Shown here in pieces: positions 1 through 7,729 of a stretch of DNA of 64,000 nt. A program made the position numbers and the translations under genes. The notes below the pieces were generated by a model. The model did no database searches, was not told where the DNA came from, and saw nothing but the letters and a program-made list of their open reading frames with translations. Positions within the stretch are counted from its first letter, which is position 1, and every line of letters begins with the position of its first letter. Origin of the DNA: Nordella sp. HKS 07 (lineage in GTDB: Bacteria; Pseudomonadota; Alphaproteobacteria; Rhizobiales; Aestuariivirgaceae); assembly GCF_011046735.1 (NCBI RefSeq), contig NZ_CP049258.1:4916001-4980000 (forward strand), given 5' to 3'.

Positions 1-832
1 CGGCATGCTTCTTCGACACCAGCACGACTTCGGCTTTGATCACGCCGGCATTGCCGACCATGCCGCGGCCCGGCTCGATGATCGTTTCCGGGATGGCATT
101 GCCGAAATGCTTGGCGAGCGACTGCTCGATGCCCTGGGCATAGGCAGGCACGCCCGGAACCTGCTTGAGGTAGCGGGTCGGGAAGCCGCCGCCGAGATTG
201 ACCATCGACAGCGTGATGCCGCGATCGGCGAGCGCGCGGAAGATTTCGGCCGACTGCGCCAAGGCCGAATCCCAGCCGTCGGTCTTCGTCTGCTGCGAGC
301 CGACATGGAAGGAGACGCCATAGGCATGGAGACCGAGCTTGTGCGCGCGATCGAGCACGTCGATCGCCATCTCGGCGTCGCAGCCGAATTTGCGCGACAA
401 GGGCCAGTCGGCGCCGTCGCCATCGGTCAGGATGCGGCAGAAGACGCGCGCGCCGGGGGCGGCGCGCGCCACCTTCTCGACTTCCTCGACGGAATCGACG
501 GCATAGAGCGACACGCCGAGCTGATGGGCGCGCGCGACATCGCGCTCCTTCTTGATGGTGTTGCCGAAGGAGATGCGGTCGGGCGTGGCGCCGGCGGCGA
601 GCGCCATCTCGATCTCAGGGACCGACGCCGTGTCGAAGCACGAGCCGAGGCTCGCCAGGAGCGAGAGCACTTCCGGCGCCGGATTGGCCTTCACCGCATA
701 GAAGATGCGGGTGGCCGGCATCGCGCGCGCGAAGCGGAGATAATTGTCCTGGATGACCTCGAGATCGACGACGAGGCAGGGGCCTTCCGGTCGTCGGTCG
801 GTGAGGAAGTCGATCATGCGTTGCGTAGCCAT
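1..832 (-). CDS. Ornithine/lysine decarboxylase, PLP-dependent (C-terminus beyond window)
   Basis: Decarboxylates ornithine and/or lysine to putrescine or cadaverine in the cytoplasm, the entry to polyamine synthesis. Translation from the ATG at 832 gives 277 residues of a group IV (alanine-racemase fold) decarboxylase. YAVKANP near residue 46 carries the PLP-binding lysine (about K48); FHVGSQ, the glycine-rich GGGFP and EPGRG follow in the family order. The family is usually about 375 residues, so roughly 100 C-terminal residues lie outside the window. A GGGAG Shine-Dalgarno precedes the start by about 8 bases. The sequence resembles rhizobial enzymes that accept both ornithine and lysine; substrate cannot be fixed from the sequence. 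An agmatinase-type gene 3.4 kb away adds to the polyamine theme. Confidence 0.93.
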   Translation of the reverse strand, partial: MATQRMIDFLTDRRPEGPCLVVDLEVIQDNYLRFARAMPATRIFYAVKANPAPEVLSLLASLGSCFDTASVPEIEMALAAGATPDRISFGNTIKKERDVARAHQLGVSLYAVDSVEEVEKVARAAPGARVFCRILTDGDGADWPLSRKFGCDAEMAIDVLDRAHKLGLHAYGVSFHVGSQQTKTDGWDSALAQSAEIFRALADRGITLSMVNLGGGFPTRYLKQVPGVPAYAQGIEQSLAKHFGNAIPETIIEPGRGMVGNAGVIKAEVVLVSKKHA

Positions 833-1060
833 AGGCGTAACTCCCGTCAGGGCGCAGTGGATGGCCGTCGAGATGGCAAGGCGCGCGCCCCGCGATGGAG
901 ACGGGACGGGCCGGCCACCTTTCGGGCCGTCGAGTGCGATGATTGTCCGGGCGCAAAAGCGCCTCGCATTCACCGCGGTTTGTCTGCCTTGGATTGGAGG
1001 GAGTCCCCATCCGCACTTTTGGCAAGGAAAGTGGTGCCTCTTCAGTAACGCCGACTGTTG
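833..1060 (-). promoter_or_regulatory. Long 5' leader of the decarboxylase gene, candidate structured RNA
   Basis: About 480 bases separate this gene from the MarR gene, with no convincing reading frame between. In the decarboxylase direction the leader contains a GGGGACTCCC hairpin and a GGCGC-TTTT-GCGCC hairpin. The speF RNA motif is known upstream of ornithine decarboxylase genes in alphaproteobacteria, and position and orientation fit. I cannot confirm the conserved core by eye. Confidence 0.25.
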
Positions 1061-1130
1061 GACCAGCCAGACACGAGACCAAAAAAGCCCGCACCGTCGT
1101 TGCTTCAAGGCGTCCGCGGTCTTCGACCGC

Positions 1131-1149
1131 ATACGGATCATGTCCGTAT
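1131..1149. promoter_or_regulatory. 19-bp perfect inverted repeat, operator-like
   Basis: Two 7-base arms, ATACGGA and TCCGTAT, flank five bases (TCATG). The site lies in the gap between the decarboxylase leader and the MarR gene. The geometry fits a dimeric regulator such as a TetR-type protein. Which regulator binds is unknown. Confidence 0.4.
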
Positions 1150-1310
1150 GTACCATCCCGGAGACCTTCTTGAGGATCCGGGGGACGCCCACAGGCACGT
1201 GCGACTTTGGGCAACTCGGGATATGATGGATTCTCCCGTCGCATTCAAGAAAAATATTGCACCGCACCCCAGAAAATTGCGTGGGCCTTCAAGGGCTTCT
1301 TTATGGAATC

Positions 1311-1799
1311 TTAATTTCCGCAGCCGCCGGGGCGCAAATAGCCGCCGATGGCGCCGAGGTGCTTTGCCAACTGCTCGAGATCCTTCTCCGACAGATCGGG
1401 CGCCACATGCTCGGCGATCGCGTCGCGATAGGCCGGCCAGATCCGCTTCTGCATGGCGCGACCCTCTGACGTTGCCTGGATCATCTGGCCGCGCCCGTCG
1501 CCCGGGCAGGCGACGCGCTCGATGAGGCCGGCCGCTTCCATCCGGTCGAGGAGGCGGGACAGATTATACTGGGCGACGAGAAGTTCCTTCTCGAGTTCCA
1601 CCGGCCTGAGCTTGCGCCCGCCCTCGCGCGAAAGCTCGAGCAGCACATCATACCAGGCGATAGGGGGCAGGCCCTTGGCCTTCACCGCGGCCTCGACTTT
1701 GCGCACGACACTGTCCTGGGCGCGGATGAGCCGCACCCAGACATGGAGAACCTTGTCGATTCGCTTTTCGTCGGCCATGACCAAATATTCATGATTCAT
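1311..1799 (-). CDS. MarR-family transcriptional regulator
   Basis: Winged-helix dimeric repressor of 162 residues, close to the usual MarR length. The DNA-binding region is the middle part with LSRLLDRMEAAGLIERVACPGDGR, whose DGR wing is typical (quoted parts: LSRLLDRMEAAGLIERV, then DGRGQ). The first ATG (1799) lies inside the nearest operator; a second ATG at 1778 (MADEKR) gives 155 residues. Neither has a clear Shine-Dalgarno, so the start is open. The gene is divergent from a glutathione S-transferase, and three identical-type operators sit between them, suggesting autorepression and control of that gene, perhaps in response to electrophilic or phenolic compounds. Confidence 0.9.
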   Translation of the reverse strand: MNHEYLVMADEKRIDKVLHVWVRLIRAQDSVVRKVEAAVKAKGLPPIAWYDVLLELSREGGRKLRPVELEKELLVAQYNLSRLLDRMEAAGLIERVACPGDGRGQMIQATSEGRAMQKRIWPAYRDAIAEHVAPDLSEKDLEQLAKHLGAIGGYLRPGGCGN

Positions 1800-1858
1800 G
1801 CAGTTGCATCAAGCTTGACAATATAGATGCACCTGCATTAAAGTCAATGTACTTGCAT
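1798..1858. promoter_or_regulatory. Three MarR-type operators over a divergent promoter
   Basis: Three copies of ATGYA-N2-TGCAT occur at 1798-1809 (ATGCAGTTGCAT), 1827-1838 (ATGCACCTGCAT) and 1847-1858 (ATGTACTTGCAT). A rightward promoter fits TTGACA at 1815-1820 with TTAAAG at 1838-1843 (17-base spacer). On the other strand TATATT at 1824-1819 could serve marR. Sites 2 and 3 overlap the rightward -10 region and site 1 overlaps the start of marR. Assignment to this MarR is by position. Confidence 0.65.
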
Positions 1859-1884
1859 GAAACTAAGTCGTGAAGGAGGCTCCC

Positions 1885-2499
1885 ATGAAGCTCTATTACT
1901 CACCCGGCGCTTGCTCGCTCGCTCCCCACATCGTCGCATCCGAAGCGGGCGTCCCGCTCGAGCTCGAGAAGGTCGATCTTTCGACCCACACGCTCGCCGA
2001 CGGCTCCAATTATTATGATGTCAATCCGCGCGGCTATGTGCCGGCCGTCCGGATCAAGGACGGAGAGCCGGTGCTGACGGAAGCCAATGTGGTGGTGCAG
2101 TTTATCGCCGACCAGAAGCCGGAATCGGGCTTGATGCCGAAGGCGGGCACGCCTGAGCGCTACCGCGCCCAGCAGTGGCTGGCCTTCATCGCGACGGAGC
2201 TGCACAAGAATTTCTCCTGGCTCTGGCAGAAGGACACCTCCGACGAGACGAAGGCCGCCGTCAAGGCGAAGCTCGAAAAGCGCTTCGCCGAACTCGACGC
2301 CCATCTCAAGAGCAACGATTATCTGCTCGGCAAGAATTTCTCCGCCGCCGACGCTTATGCCTTCACCATCATCAACTGGGTGAATTTCCTCGGCATGAAT
2401 TTGAAGAGCTTCCCGAGCCTCCAGGCCTATATGGACCGTGTCGCGGCGCGCCCGAAGGTGCAGGAGACGCTCAAGTCCGAAGGCCTCCTCGCGGCGTAA
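1885..2499 (+). CDS. gstA: Glutathione S-transferase (GstA-like, beta class)
   Basis: Cytoplasmic enzyme that conjugates glutathione to electrophiles. The product has 204 residues, the usual length. SPGACSLAPHI near residue 6 contains the Ser/Cys region of beta-class enzymes, and an N-terminal thioredoxin-like half is followed by an all-helical C-terminal half (from about residue 85) with LLGKNFSAADAYAF. The ATG at 1885 is preferred over an upstream in-frame GTG at 1870 because AAGGAGG lies just before it. The gene faces away from marR and shares its operator region, so it is the probable regulatory target. Confidence 0.93.
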   Translation: MKLYYSPGACSLAPHIVASEAGVPLELEKVDLSTHTLADGSNYYDVNPRGYVPAVRIKDGEPVLTEANVVVQFIADQKPESGLMPKAGTPERYRAQQWLAFIATELHKNFSWLWQKDTSDETKAAVKAKLEKRFAELDAHLKSNDYLLGKNFSAADAYAFTIINWVNFLGMNLKSFPSLQAYMDRVAARPKVQETLKSEGLLAA

Positions 2500-2507
2500 G
2501 CCGAGCT

Positions 2508-2668
2508 CTTCATCCTTCCCCCTTGCGGGGAAGGTGGCTCACCCGGCTTCGGCCGGGTGAGTCGGATGGGGGTCGGGTAGTGAATGCAATTATTGATTTG
2601 TCGATTCACCACCCGACCCCCACCCTGGCCCTTCGGGCCATCCCTCCCCGCAAAGGGGAGGGAAAGAA
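2508..2668. repeat. Intergenic palindromic repeat element (rhizobial REP-like)
   Basis: The gap between the two transferase genes holds nested palindromes: CCCCTTGCGGGGA at the left, CACCCGGCTTCGGCCGGGTG, the pair GGGGGTCGGGTAGTGAA and TTCACCACCCGACCCCC, and CCTCCCCGCAAAGGGGAGG at the right. The whole can fold into one large cruciform. A related element lies at 8940-9180. Confidence 0.6.
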
Positions 2669-2698
2669 GCATTTCACGGAATTTAAAGTGAGGTTGCA

Positions 2699-3367
2699 AT
2701 GAAGAAGCTAACCCTCATCAGCCATGTGCTCTGCCCCTATGTGCAGCGGGCGGTGATCGCGCTGAAGGAGAAGGGTGTCGATTTCGAGCGTATCGATATC
2801 GATCTCGCAAGGAAGCCGGACTGGTTTCTTGCGATCTCTCCGCTCGGCAAGGTGCCGGTGCTGAAGGTCGGTGACGACGTGATCTTCGAATCCGCGGTGA
2901 TCGCCGAGTTCCTGGAGGACACCATTGAGCCGGCTTTGCATCCGGCCGATCCGGTACGCCGCGCCGAGCACCGCGCCTGGATCGAGGTGGCGTCCGCCAC
3001 CCTGGCTGATATCTGGGAGTTCTACACGGCGACGACGGAAGAGGCCTTTGAGCGCAAGCGCCGCGATCTCGTCCAGCGTTTTGAGCGCATCGAGGCGCGG
3101 CTCGGCGACGGGCCGTGGTTCGACGGCGAGCGCTTCTCGCTGGCCGACGCCGCCTTCGCGCCCGCTCTGCGCTATTTCGAGGTCTTCGACACGGTTGCCG
3201 ATTTCGGCATCCTCGCCGACAAGCCCAAGGTCGCGCGCTGGCGCAAGGCCCTGGCCGATCGGCCTTCGGTCGCCACCGCCGTGGCCCCGGACTATGGCAG
3301 GAAGCTGCGTGATTTCATCGTCGCCCGCAAGTCGCATATGGCGGGCCTTCTGCTTCAGACCGCCTGA
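2699..3367 (+). CDS. Glutathione S-transferase family protein
   Basis: A 222-residue GST-fold protein not closely similar to the preceding one. It starts KKLTLISHVLCPYVQRAVIA, in which SHVLCPYVQR places a cysteine at the N-terminal end of helix 1, as in omega, zeta or glutaredoxin-like GSTs. KVPVL and FESAVI match the glutathione-binding motif of the thioredoxin-like domain. The helical domain contains FDGERFSLADAAFAP with the conserved N-capping box. Likely cytosolic, acting on glutathione conjugates or mixed disulfides; the substrate is unknown. It ends at paired hairpins that also close the convergent agmatinase operon. Confidence 0.9.
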   Translation: MKKLTLISHVLCPYVQRAVIALKEKGVDFERIDIDLARKPDWFLAISPLGKVPVLKVGDDVIFESAVIAEFLEDTIEPALHPADPVRRAEHRAWIEVASATLADIWEFYTATTEEAFERKRRDLVQRFERIEARLGDGPWFDGERFSLADAAFAPALRYFEVFDTVADFGILADKPKVARWRKALADRPSVATAVAPDYGRKLRDFIVARKSHMAGLLLQTA

Positions 3368-3376
3368 TCCAAACAA

Positions 3377-3404
3377 AACGGCCGCCATGCAAATGGCGGC
3401 CGTT
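3377..3404. terminator. Hairpin between convergent genes
   Basis: Perfect 12-base arms AACGGCCGCCAT and ATGGCGGCCGTT flank the tetraloop GCAA, ten bases after the transferase stop codon. It probably ends transcription on the + strand. Confidence 0.7.
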
Positions 3405-3416
3405 CCCCAATTCGTC

Positions 3417-3439
3417 ATGGCCGCCCTTGAGGCGGCCAT
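3417..3439. terminator. Second hairpin between convergent genes
   Basis: Arms ATGGCCGCC and GGCGGCCAT around CTTGA, just past the stop of the minus-strand agmatinase operon, which it may terminate. Its stem shares sequence with the adjacent hairpin. Confidence 0.55.
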
Positions 3440-3452
3440 CCAGGTGTTGAGC

Positions 3453-4400
3453 TTACTTGATATAAGCTCGCACCGCCGCGCCGATCACATTGAGAATGAT
3501 GTGTCCGGCAGTGATCGAGGTGATCTCGTTCACGTCGCGCGAGGGCGTGATCTCGACCAGGTCCATGCCGACCAGGCGGCCCTTGCGGGTCAGACCCTTG
3601 ATGAGGTCGATCGTCTCGGCATAGGTGACGCCGCCCGGCTGCGGGCCGTTCACCGCCGGCATGACCGAGGGATCGAGCCCGTCGGCGTCGATCGAGAGAT
3701 AATAACGTCCGCCATCCGGAATCTGCGCGAGAATGGCGTCCATGCCGCGCTTGTGCAGCTCGTAGACGGTGATGATATTGGCGCCATATTTGCGCGCCGC
3801 CTCGACTTCCTCCGTGCGGGCACTGCCCTGGCCGCGGATGCCGATCTGGAAGATCTTGTCGACATGCTTCATCTCGGAAGCGCGCCGGATCGTGCTGGAA
3901 TAACCTTCACGCGCGCCATTCACCTCGTCGCGCCAGTCAAGATGGGCGTCGAGATGGACGAGGGTGATCGGGCCTTCGCCGTCAAGCGCCCGGAAAATCG
4001 GGATCGGAATGCCGTGGTCGCCGCCGATCGAGATCGGCATGGCGCCCGCCTTCAGGATCTTGCGGATGGCTTCCTCGGCGAGCTTGTAGTGCTTGCCGAG
4101 ATCGCGCGGGTCGCCCGGCACGTCACCCACATCCACCACCTTGATGTCCTTGCCGTCGAAGACGGGCCCGCCGATGTCGAAGTCCCAGCGCTCGAGACCG
4201 AGGCTGATGCGGGACGAGGCACGGCGCACCGCGGTCGGCGCATTGGTCTGGTCGTTGATCGTCTCGTCCATCGCATAGGGATCGCCATAGGGCATGCCGA
4301 TGATGGCGAAATGCGCGTCGAGCTTGTCGAGATCCGCGGCATACGGGAAGTTCATGAAGGTCGTGTAGACGCCCCGCGGCGGAACGGTCGGTCGTGACAT
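3453..4400 (-). CDS. speB: Agmatinase-type ureohydrolase (SpeB family)
   Basis: Binuclear manganese hydrolase that removes urea from agmatine or another guanidino compound such as guanidinobutyrate. The 315-residue product has every metal-binding motif: GGDHG (126-130), DAHLDW (151-156) and SIDADGLDP (236-244). AGGAG precedes the ATG. It is the last gene of a minus-strand operon after two amino-acid ABC permeases, which suggests that the imported substrate, probably a basic amino acid or guanidino compound, is the one it hydrolyses. Agmatinase and guanidinobutyrase cannot be told apart here. Confidence 0.9.
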   Translation of the reverse strand: MSRPTVPPRGVYTTFMNFPYAADLDKLDAHFAIIGMPYGDPYAMDETINDQTNAPTAVRRASSRISLGLERWDFDIGGPVFDGKDIKVVDVGDVPGDPRDLGKHYKLAEEAIRKILKAGAMPISIGGDHGIPIPIFRALDGEGPITLVHLDAHLDWRDEVNGAREGYSSTIRRASEMKHVDKIFQIGIRGQGSARTEEVEAARKYGANIITVYELHKRGMDAILAQIPDGGRYYLSIDADGLDPSVMPAVNGPQPGGVTYAETIDLIKGLTRKGRLVGMDLVEITPSRDVNEITSITAGHIILNVIGAAVRAYIK

Positions 4401-4412
4401 GGTTTTCTCCTG

Positions 4413-5111
4413 TTATTGTTGACGGGCGAGTTGCGGGTCGGGTGTCCTCGTGAGCCCGCGATAGGGCTGCAGATATTTCTCGAGCTGGCCGGCGAGCGCG
4501 GCGAGCGCGGCGGTGAGGCCCCAATACAGAAGGGCGAGGATGGCGAAGACCTCGGCCGGCGCATAGGTGCGCCCGATCACATCCTGCGCCATGTAGGTGA
4601 GCTCGCCGACCGTGATGATCGACAGTGCCGCCGATTCCTTGATCAGCGTGATGGTGAGATTGGTGCTGGCCGGCATCACATAGCCGACGATCTGCGGGAA
4701 CAGCACTTTCCAGAAAGTCTGCGCATAGGTGAGGCCAAGGGCCCGCGCGGCCTCCGCCTGACCGGGCGGGATCGAGACGATGCCGCCGCGCACGATCTCG
4801 GAGAAATAGGCGGCCGCGTAAGAGGAGAGAGCGATGACGCCGGCGGTCATCGGTGACAGCCTGATGCCGGCGAAGGGCAGCGCGAAGAAGAGCAGGAAGA
4901 CCTGCACCAGGAAGGGGATATTGCGGATGAGCTCGATATAGGCCAGCGCCACGCCGTTGAGGACGCGCCCGCCTCTGAGCCGGATGAGCGCCAGAAGTGC
5001 CCCCAGTGCAAAGCCGATCGGCAGCGAGATGAAGCAGATCAGGATGGTCTTGCCGAGTCCGATCGCGAAATACTGCCAGTTATCGAAGATGACATTGATG
5101 TCGAAGCTCAT
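4413..5111 (-). CDS. Amino acid ABC transporter permease (HisM/GlnP family)
   Basis: Inner-membrane permease of 232 residues with about five membrane segments. The cytoplasmic EAA loop, QAEAARALGLTYAQTFWKVL near residue 140, docks the ATPase. Its ATG overlaps the stop of the preceding permease (ATGA), so the two are translationally coupled and probably form a heterodimer. Substrate is inferred from the neighbouring ureohydrolase to be a basic amino acid or guanidino compound. Confidence 0.92.
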   Translation of the reverse strand: MSFDINVIFDNWQYFAIGLGKTILICFISLPIGFALGALLALIRLRGGRVLNGVALAYIELIRNIPFLVQVFLLFFALPFAGIRLSPMTAGVIALSSYAAAYFSEIVRGGIVSIPPGQAEAARALGLTYAQTFWKVLFPQIVGYVMPASTNLTITLIKESAALSIITVGELTYMAQDVIGRTYAPAEVFAILALLYWGLTAALAALAGQLEKYLQPYRGLTRTPDPQLARQQ

Positions 5112-5767
5112 CGCCGCTGCACCTGCATGCGCTTCTCGAGAACACGGGTCAGCGAGCTCAGCGCGAAGAGAATGACGAAATAGAACGCGGCCGCCATCAG
5201 GAAGGCTTCGACCGGCCGGTAGGTGACGTTCATGATGTTCTGCGCCGTGCGCGTCAGGTCGACGACGGTGATCACCGAAAGCAGCGTCGAGGCCTTCACC
5301 AGGAGCGTGAATTCGTTGACGAGCGGCGGCAGGACGATACGGAAGACCTGCGGTAGGATGATCTTGGGCCAGGTGACGAAGCGTGGCAGGCCCAGCGCAT
5401 CGGCCGCCTCATATTGGCCATGCGGGATCTGCGACAGGCCGGCACGGAAGATTTCCGAGGCGAAGGCGCCACTGTTGAGGCTGAGGGCCAGGACGCCCGC
5501 GGTGAAGGGGGCGAGGTCGATGCCGGTGAGGCCCGGCAGCGCGTAATAGACGAGGAATATCTGGACGAGCAGCGGCGTGCCGCGCACGAAGCTGATATAG
5601 AGATGCGCCAGGAAGCGCAGCGGCCGCCATTTGGCGTCGCGCATGAAGAACAGGGCAAGCCCCACCGCCAGGCCGAACAGCGCGCCCAACAGCGACACGA
5701 ACAGCGTCACGCCGGCTCCCCACAGGAACTGGTCGAATTGCGCCAGGGTTTTGCTGAAATTGAGCAT
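5108..5767 (-). CDS. Amino acid ABC transporter permease (HisQ/GlnP family)
   Basis: Inner-membrane permease of 219 residues. It has the signature SFVRGTPLLVQIF near residue 62 and the EAA loop YEAADALGLPRFVTWPKIIL near residue 125. It forms a pair with the downstream permease, whose start overlaps its stop codon, and follows the binding-protein gene by 60 bases. No ATP-binding subunit lies in this operon. Confidence 0.92.
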   Translation of the reverse strand: MLNFSKTLAQFDQFLWGAGVTLFVSLLGALFGLAVGLALFFMRDAKWRPLRFLAHLYISFVRGTPLLVQIFLVYYALPGLTGIDLAPFTAGVLALSLNSGAFASEIFRAGLSQIPHGQYEAADALGLPRFVTWPKIILPQVFRIVLPPLVNEFTLLVKASTLLSVITVVDLTRTAQNIMNVTYRPVEAFLMAAAFYFVILFALSSLTRVLEKRMQVQRR

Positions 5768-5827
5768 GGTCAGGGCAGGATGAGTCCGGACCTCGCGGCC
5801 CGGACTCTGAAGGACAGTTGAAGTTGT

Positions 5828-6679
5828 TTAGAAAGCGCCGGCCGGCAGATAGCCATCCTTCGGCGTCTTCATCTCGAAGCCGAACCACTTCATCTGCAGT
5901 TCCTTGAGCTTGCCGCTGTCATTGAGCTCGTCAATCTTGGCATTGATGAAGTCGCGCAGATCGATATCCTCGGGGCGCGTCAGCCAGCACAGATAGTCGG
6001 ATTGGCCGATCTGGGTCGCGACCTTGTAGGTGTCGGGCACGTTCTTCATGAGCACGGCGGCCGACGGCGAGGCGATGGCGATCGCATCGACCTGGCCCGA
6101 GGCGAGCGCCATATGAACCTCGGGGAAGGCGGTGAAGAGTTTGATCTCGGCATAGCCGGCGCCACCCTTGGCCTTGAGCTCGGCATTATGCGCTTCGAGG
6201 ATCGGCTGCACCGAGGAGGCGAGCTGGCTCGCTACCACGAGGCCGTTGAGGTCGTCGAGGGTCTTCACCCGGTCGTCGTCATGGCGCACCACGATAACCG
6301 TCTGATAGGAGCCGGTCGGGCGCGTATAGGCGTATTTCTTGATGCGCTCCTCGTTGATGCCGTTGGAGGTGGCGACGAAATCGAACTTCTTGGCGAGAAG
6401 ACCCGGAAGGATGCCTTGATAGGGCAGGTTGAGCTGCTCCATCGGCACACCGAGGCCTTCGACGACATAAGCGAGAATGTCCATGTTGTAGCCGACGATT
6501 TTGCCGTCGAGGACGAATTCGAAGGGCTCGAAGGCCGCTTCGGTGGCGACCACCACCTTGCCACGCTTCTTGATCTCTTCGAGAAGACCCGCCGCCTTGG
6601 CGCCGCCGATATTGGCGGCGAGCAATGCCGCGGCGCCGCCGATCGCGAAACCGCGACGGGTGATGTTGAAAGTGGACAT
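5828..6679 (-). CDS. Amino acid ABC transporter substrate-binding protein
   Basis: Periplasmic binding protein of 283 residues, SBP family 3. The N-terminus TRRGFAIGGAAALLAA has a twin-arginine-like start and hydrophobic core, with likely cleavage near AKA (about residue 30). GKVVVATEAAFEPFEF and the GYNMDIL segment are typical of the ligand-binding lobe. GGGAG lies seven bases before the ATG. It delivers substrate to the two downstream permeases. Confidence 0.92.
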   Translation of the reverse strand: MSTFNITRRGFAIGGAAALLAANIGGAKAAGLLEEIKKRGKVVVATEAAFEPFEFVLDGKIVGYNMDILAYVVEGLGVPMEQLNLPYQGILPGLLAKKFDFVATSNGINEERIKKYAYTRPTGSYQTVIVVRHDDDRVKTLDDLNGLVVASQLASSVQPILEAHNAELKAKGGAGYAEIKLFTAFPEVHMALASGQVDAIAIASPSAAVLMKNVPDTYKVATQIGQSDYLCWLTRPEDIDLRDFINAKIDELNDSGKLKELQMKWFGFEMKTPKDGYLPAGAF

Positions 6680-6700
6680 GCTTGTACTCCCTGTTTTCTC

Positions 6701-7189
6701 TTATTGAGACTTGGCTTCGGCGCGCGCGACGGCGGTCAACCGCCCGTGATGCTTGTAGACGCGGCCGATGAAGTAGCTTTCGGTGTTCTTGATTCCTTCG
6801 ACGGGCCTGAGCTCGTCCATCAGGAACTTGAACAGATGATCCGTCGAAGGGACCCTGATCTCCGCAATGAGATGATAGGGACCGGTCATCACATAGACGC
6901 TTTCGACAAAGTTATAGGTCGCCAGGCGCTGCGCCACCTCGTCAACCTGCAGTCTTTCGATGGTGAAGCCGACGATCGCCGTGATCCCCGAGCCGCGCAT
7001 CGGATCGCTCACGAGCTGCACATGGATCGACTCATCGCTCAGAAGATTCTGAAGCTTCCGCCGCACCGTCGCCTCGGCCACGCCGATCTCGTTCGCGAGC
7101 TGCACCGTGGACATCCGGCCGTCGACGCGCAGGCGATCGGCGATGGCGCGCTCGGTGTCGTCGAAATCCTCTAATGTGACGGAAAGCAT
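6701..7189 (-). CDS. Lrp/AsnC-family transcriptional regulator
   Basis: DNA-binding regulator of 162 residues. The N-terminal helix-turn-helix (about 10-60) reads DDTERAIADRLRVDGRMSTV with VAEATVRRKLQNLL following, and a C-terminal RAM/ligand-binding domain begins near residue 75. Such proteins respond to amino acids. It is the first gene of the minus-strand transport and ureohydrolase cluster, 21 bases before the binding-protein gene, and so probably senses the transported compound. The ATG at 7189 is preferred to the TTG just before it. Confidence 0.9.
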   Translation of the reverse strand: MLSVTLEDFDDTERAIADRLRVDGRMSTVQLANEIGVAEATVRRKLQNLLSDESIHVQLVSDPMRGSGITAIVGFTIERLQVDEVAQRLATYNFVESVYVMTGPYHLIAEIRVPSTDHLFKFLMDELRPVEGIKNTESYFIGRVYKHHGRLTAVARAEAKSQ

Positions 7190-7337
7190 CAAAATTTTCG
7201 ACAGAAGTGGACGATTACGATAATTTTATGACGATTTATCAGCGGAAACCGAAGATGTCTAGTGCTTCCTTTAGGGAGCTGTGGACGTCCGCGGGCAATG
7301 ATATCCTCGAATAGCGTAGCGGCAGGGAGCAGGCGGC

Positions 7338-7643
7338 ATGAGCTATCGCATCATCTGGGCGTATGAGGTTGCGGAAACCAATCGCGCCGACTTCGAGGCC
7401 GCCTACGGGCCTTCCGGACCCTGGGCCAGGCTGTTTGGCAAGGCGAAGGGTTTTCTCGTGGTCGAGCTGTTCCGGAGCGCCGACCGCGACAGCCGGTATT
7501 TCACTATCGATCGATGGGACTCAAAGGAAGCGTTCGAGACTTTTCGGCGCGACTTCGCGGCCGAGTATGAAGCGATGGACAGGAGCTTCGACGGACTGAC
7601 GACAAGTGAGACCCGGATCGCCGCGATCGCCGAAGTCCGCTGA
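7338..7643 (+). CDS. Small dimeric alpha-beta barrel protein, antibiotic-biosynthesis-monooxygenase-like
   Basis: A 101-residue protein with the beta-alpha-beta pattern of the ABM/dimeric barrel superfamily: YRIIWAYEVAE, then GFLVVELFRS, then YFTIDRWDSKEAFETFRRDF. The tryptophan-aspartate-serine element is common in these proteins, many of which degrade haem or act as small monooxygenases; others have no known reaction. GGGAG lies eight bases before the ATG. It is divergent from the Lrp gene and precedes mtnA by 86 bases. Confidence 0.75.
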   Translation: MSYRIIWAYEVAETNRADFEAAYGPSGPWARLFGKAKGFLVVELFRSADRDSRYFTIDRWDSKEAFETFRRDFAAEYEAMDRSFDGLTTSETRIAAIAEVR

Positions 7644-7729
7644 CGCGCGTCTCTTGATGACGCAAGGGGTTGATTGACAGCCAGGCAGCTCTCACGGCAC
7701 CGTTGGTCAACTGAATCGGAAAGAAGACT

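Noticed and set aside
5-1048. Long open frame on the + strand opposite the decarboxylase
   Set aside because: It is the antisense of a clear PLP-decarboxylase gene, is rich in Arg/His/Ala, and has no family motif.
2925-4397. 490-residue + strand frame over the second transferase and agmatinase genes
   Set aside because: It crosses two well-supported genes and matches no family.
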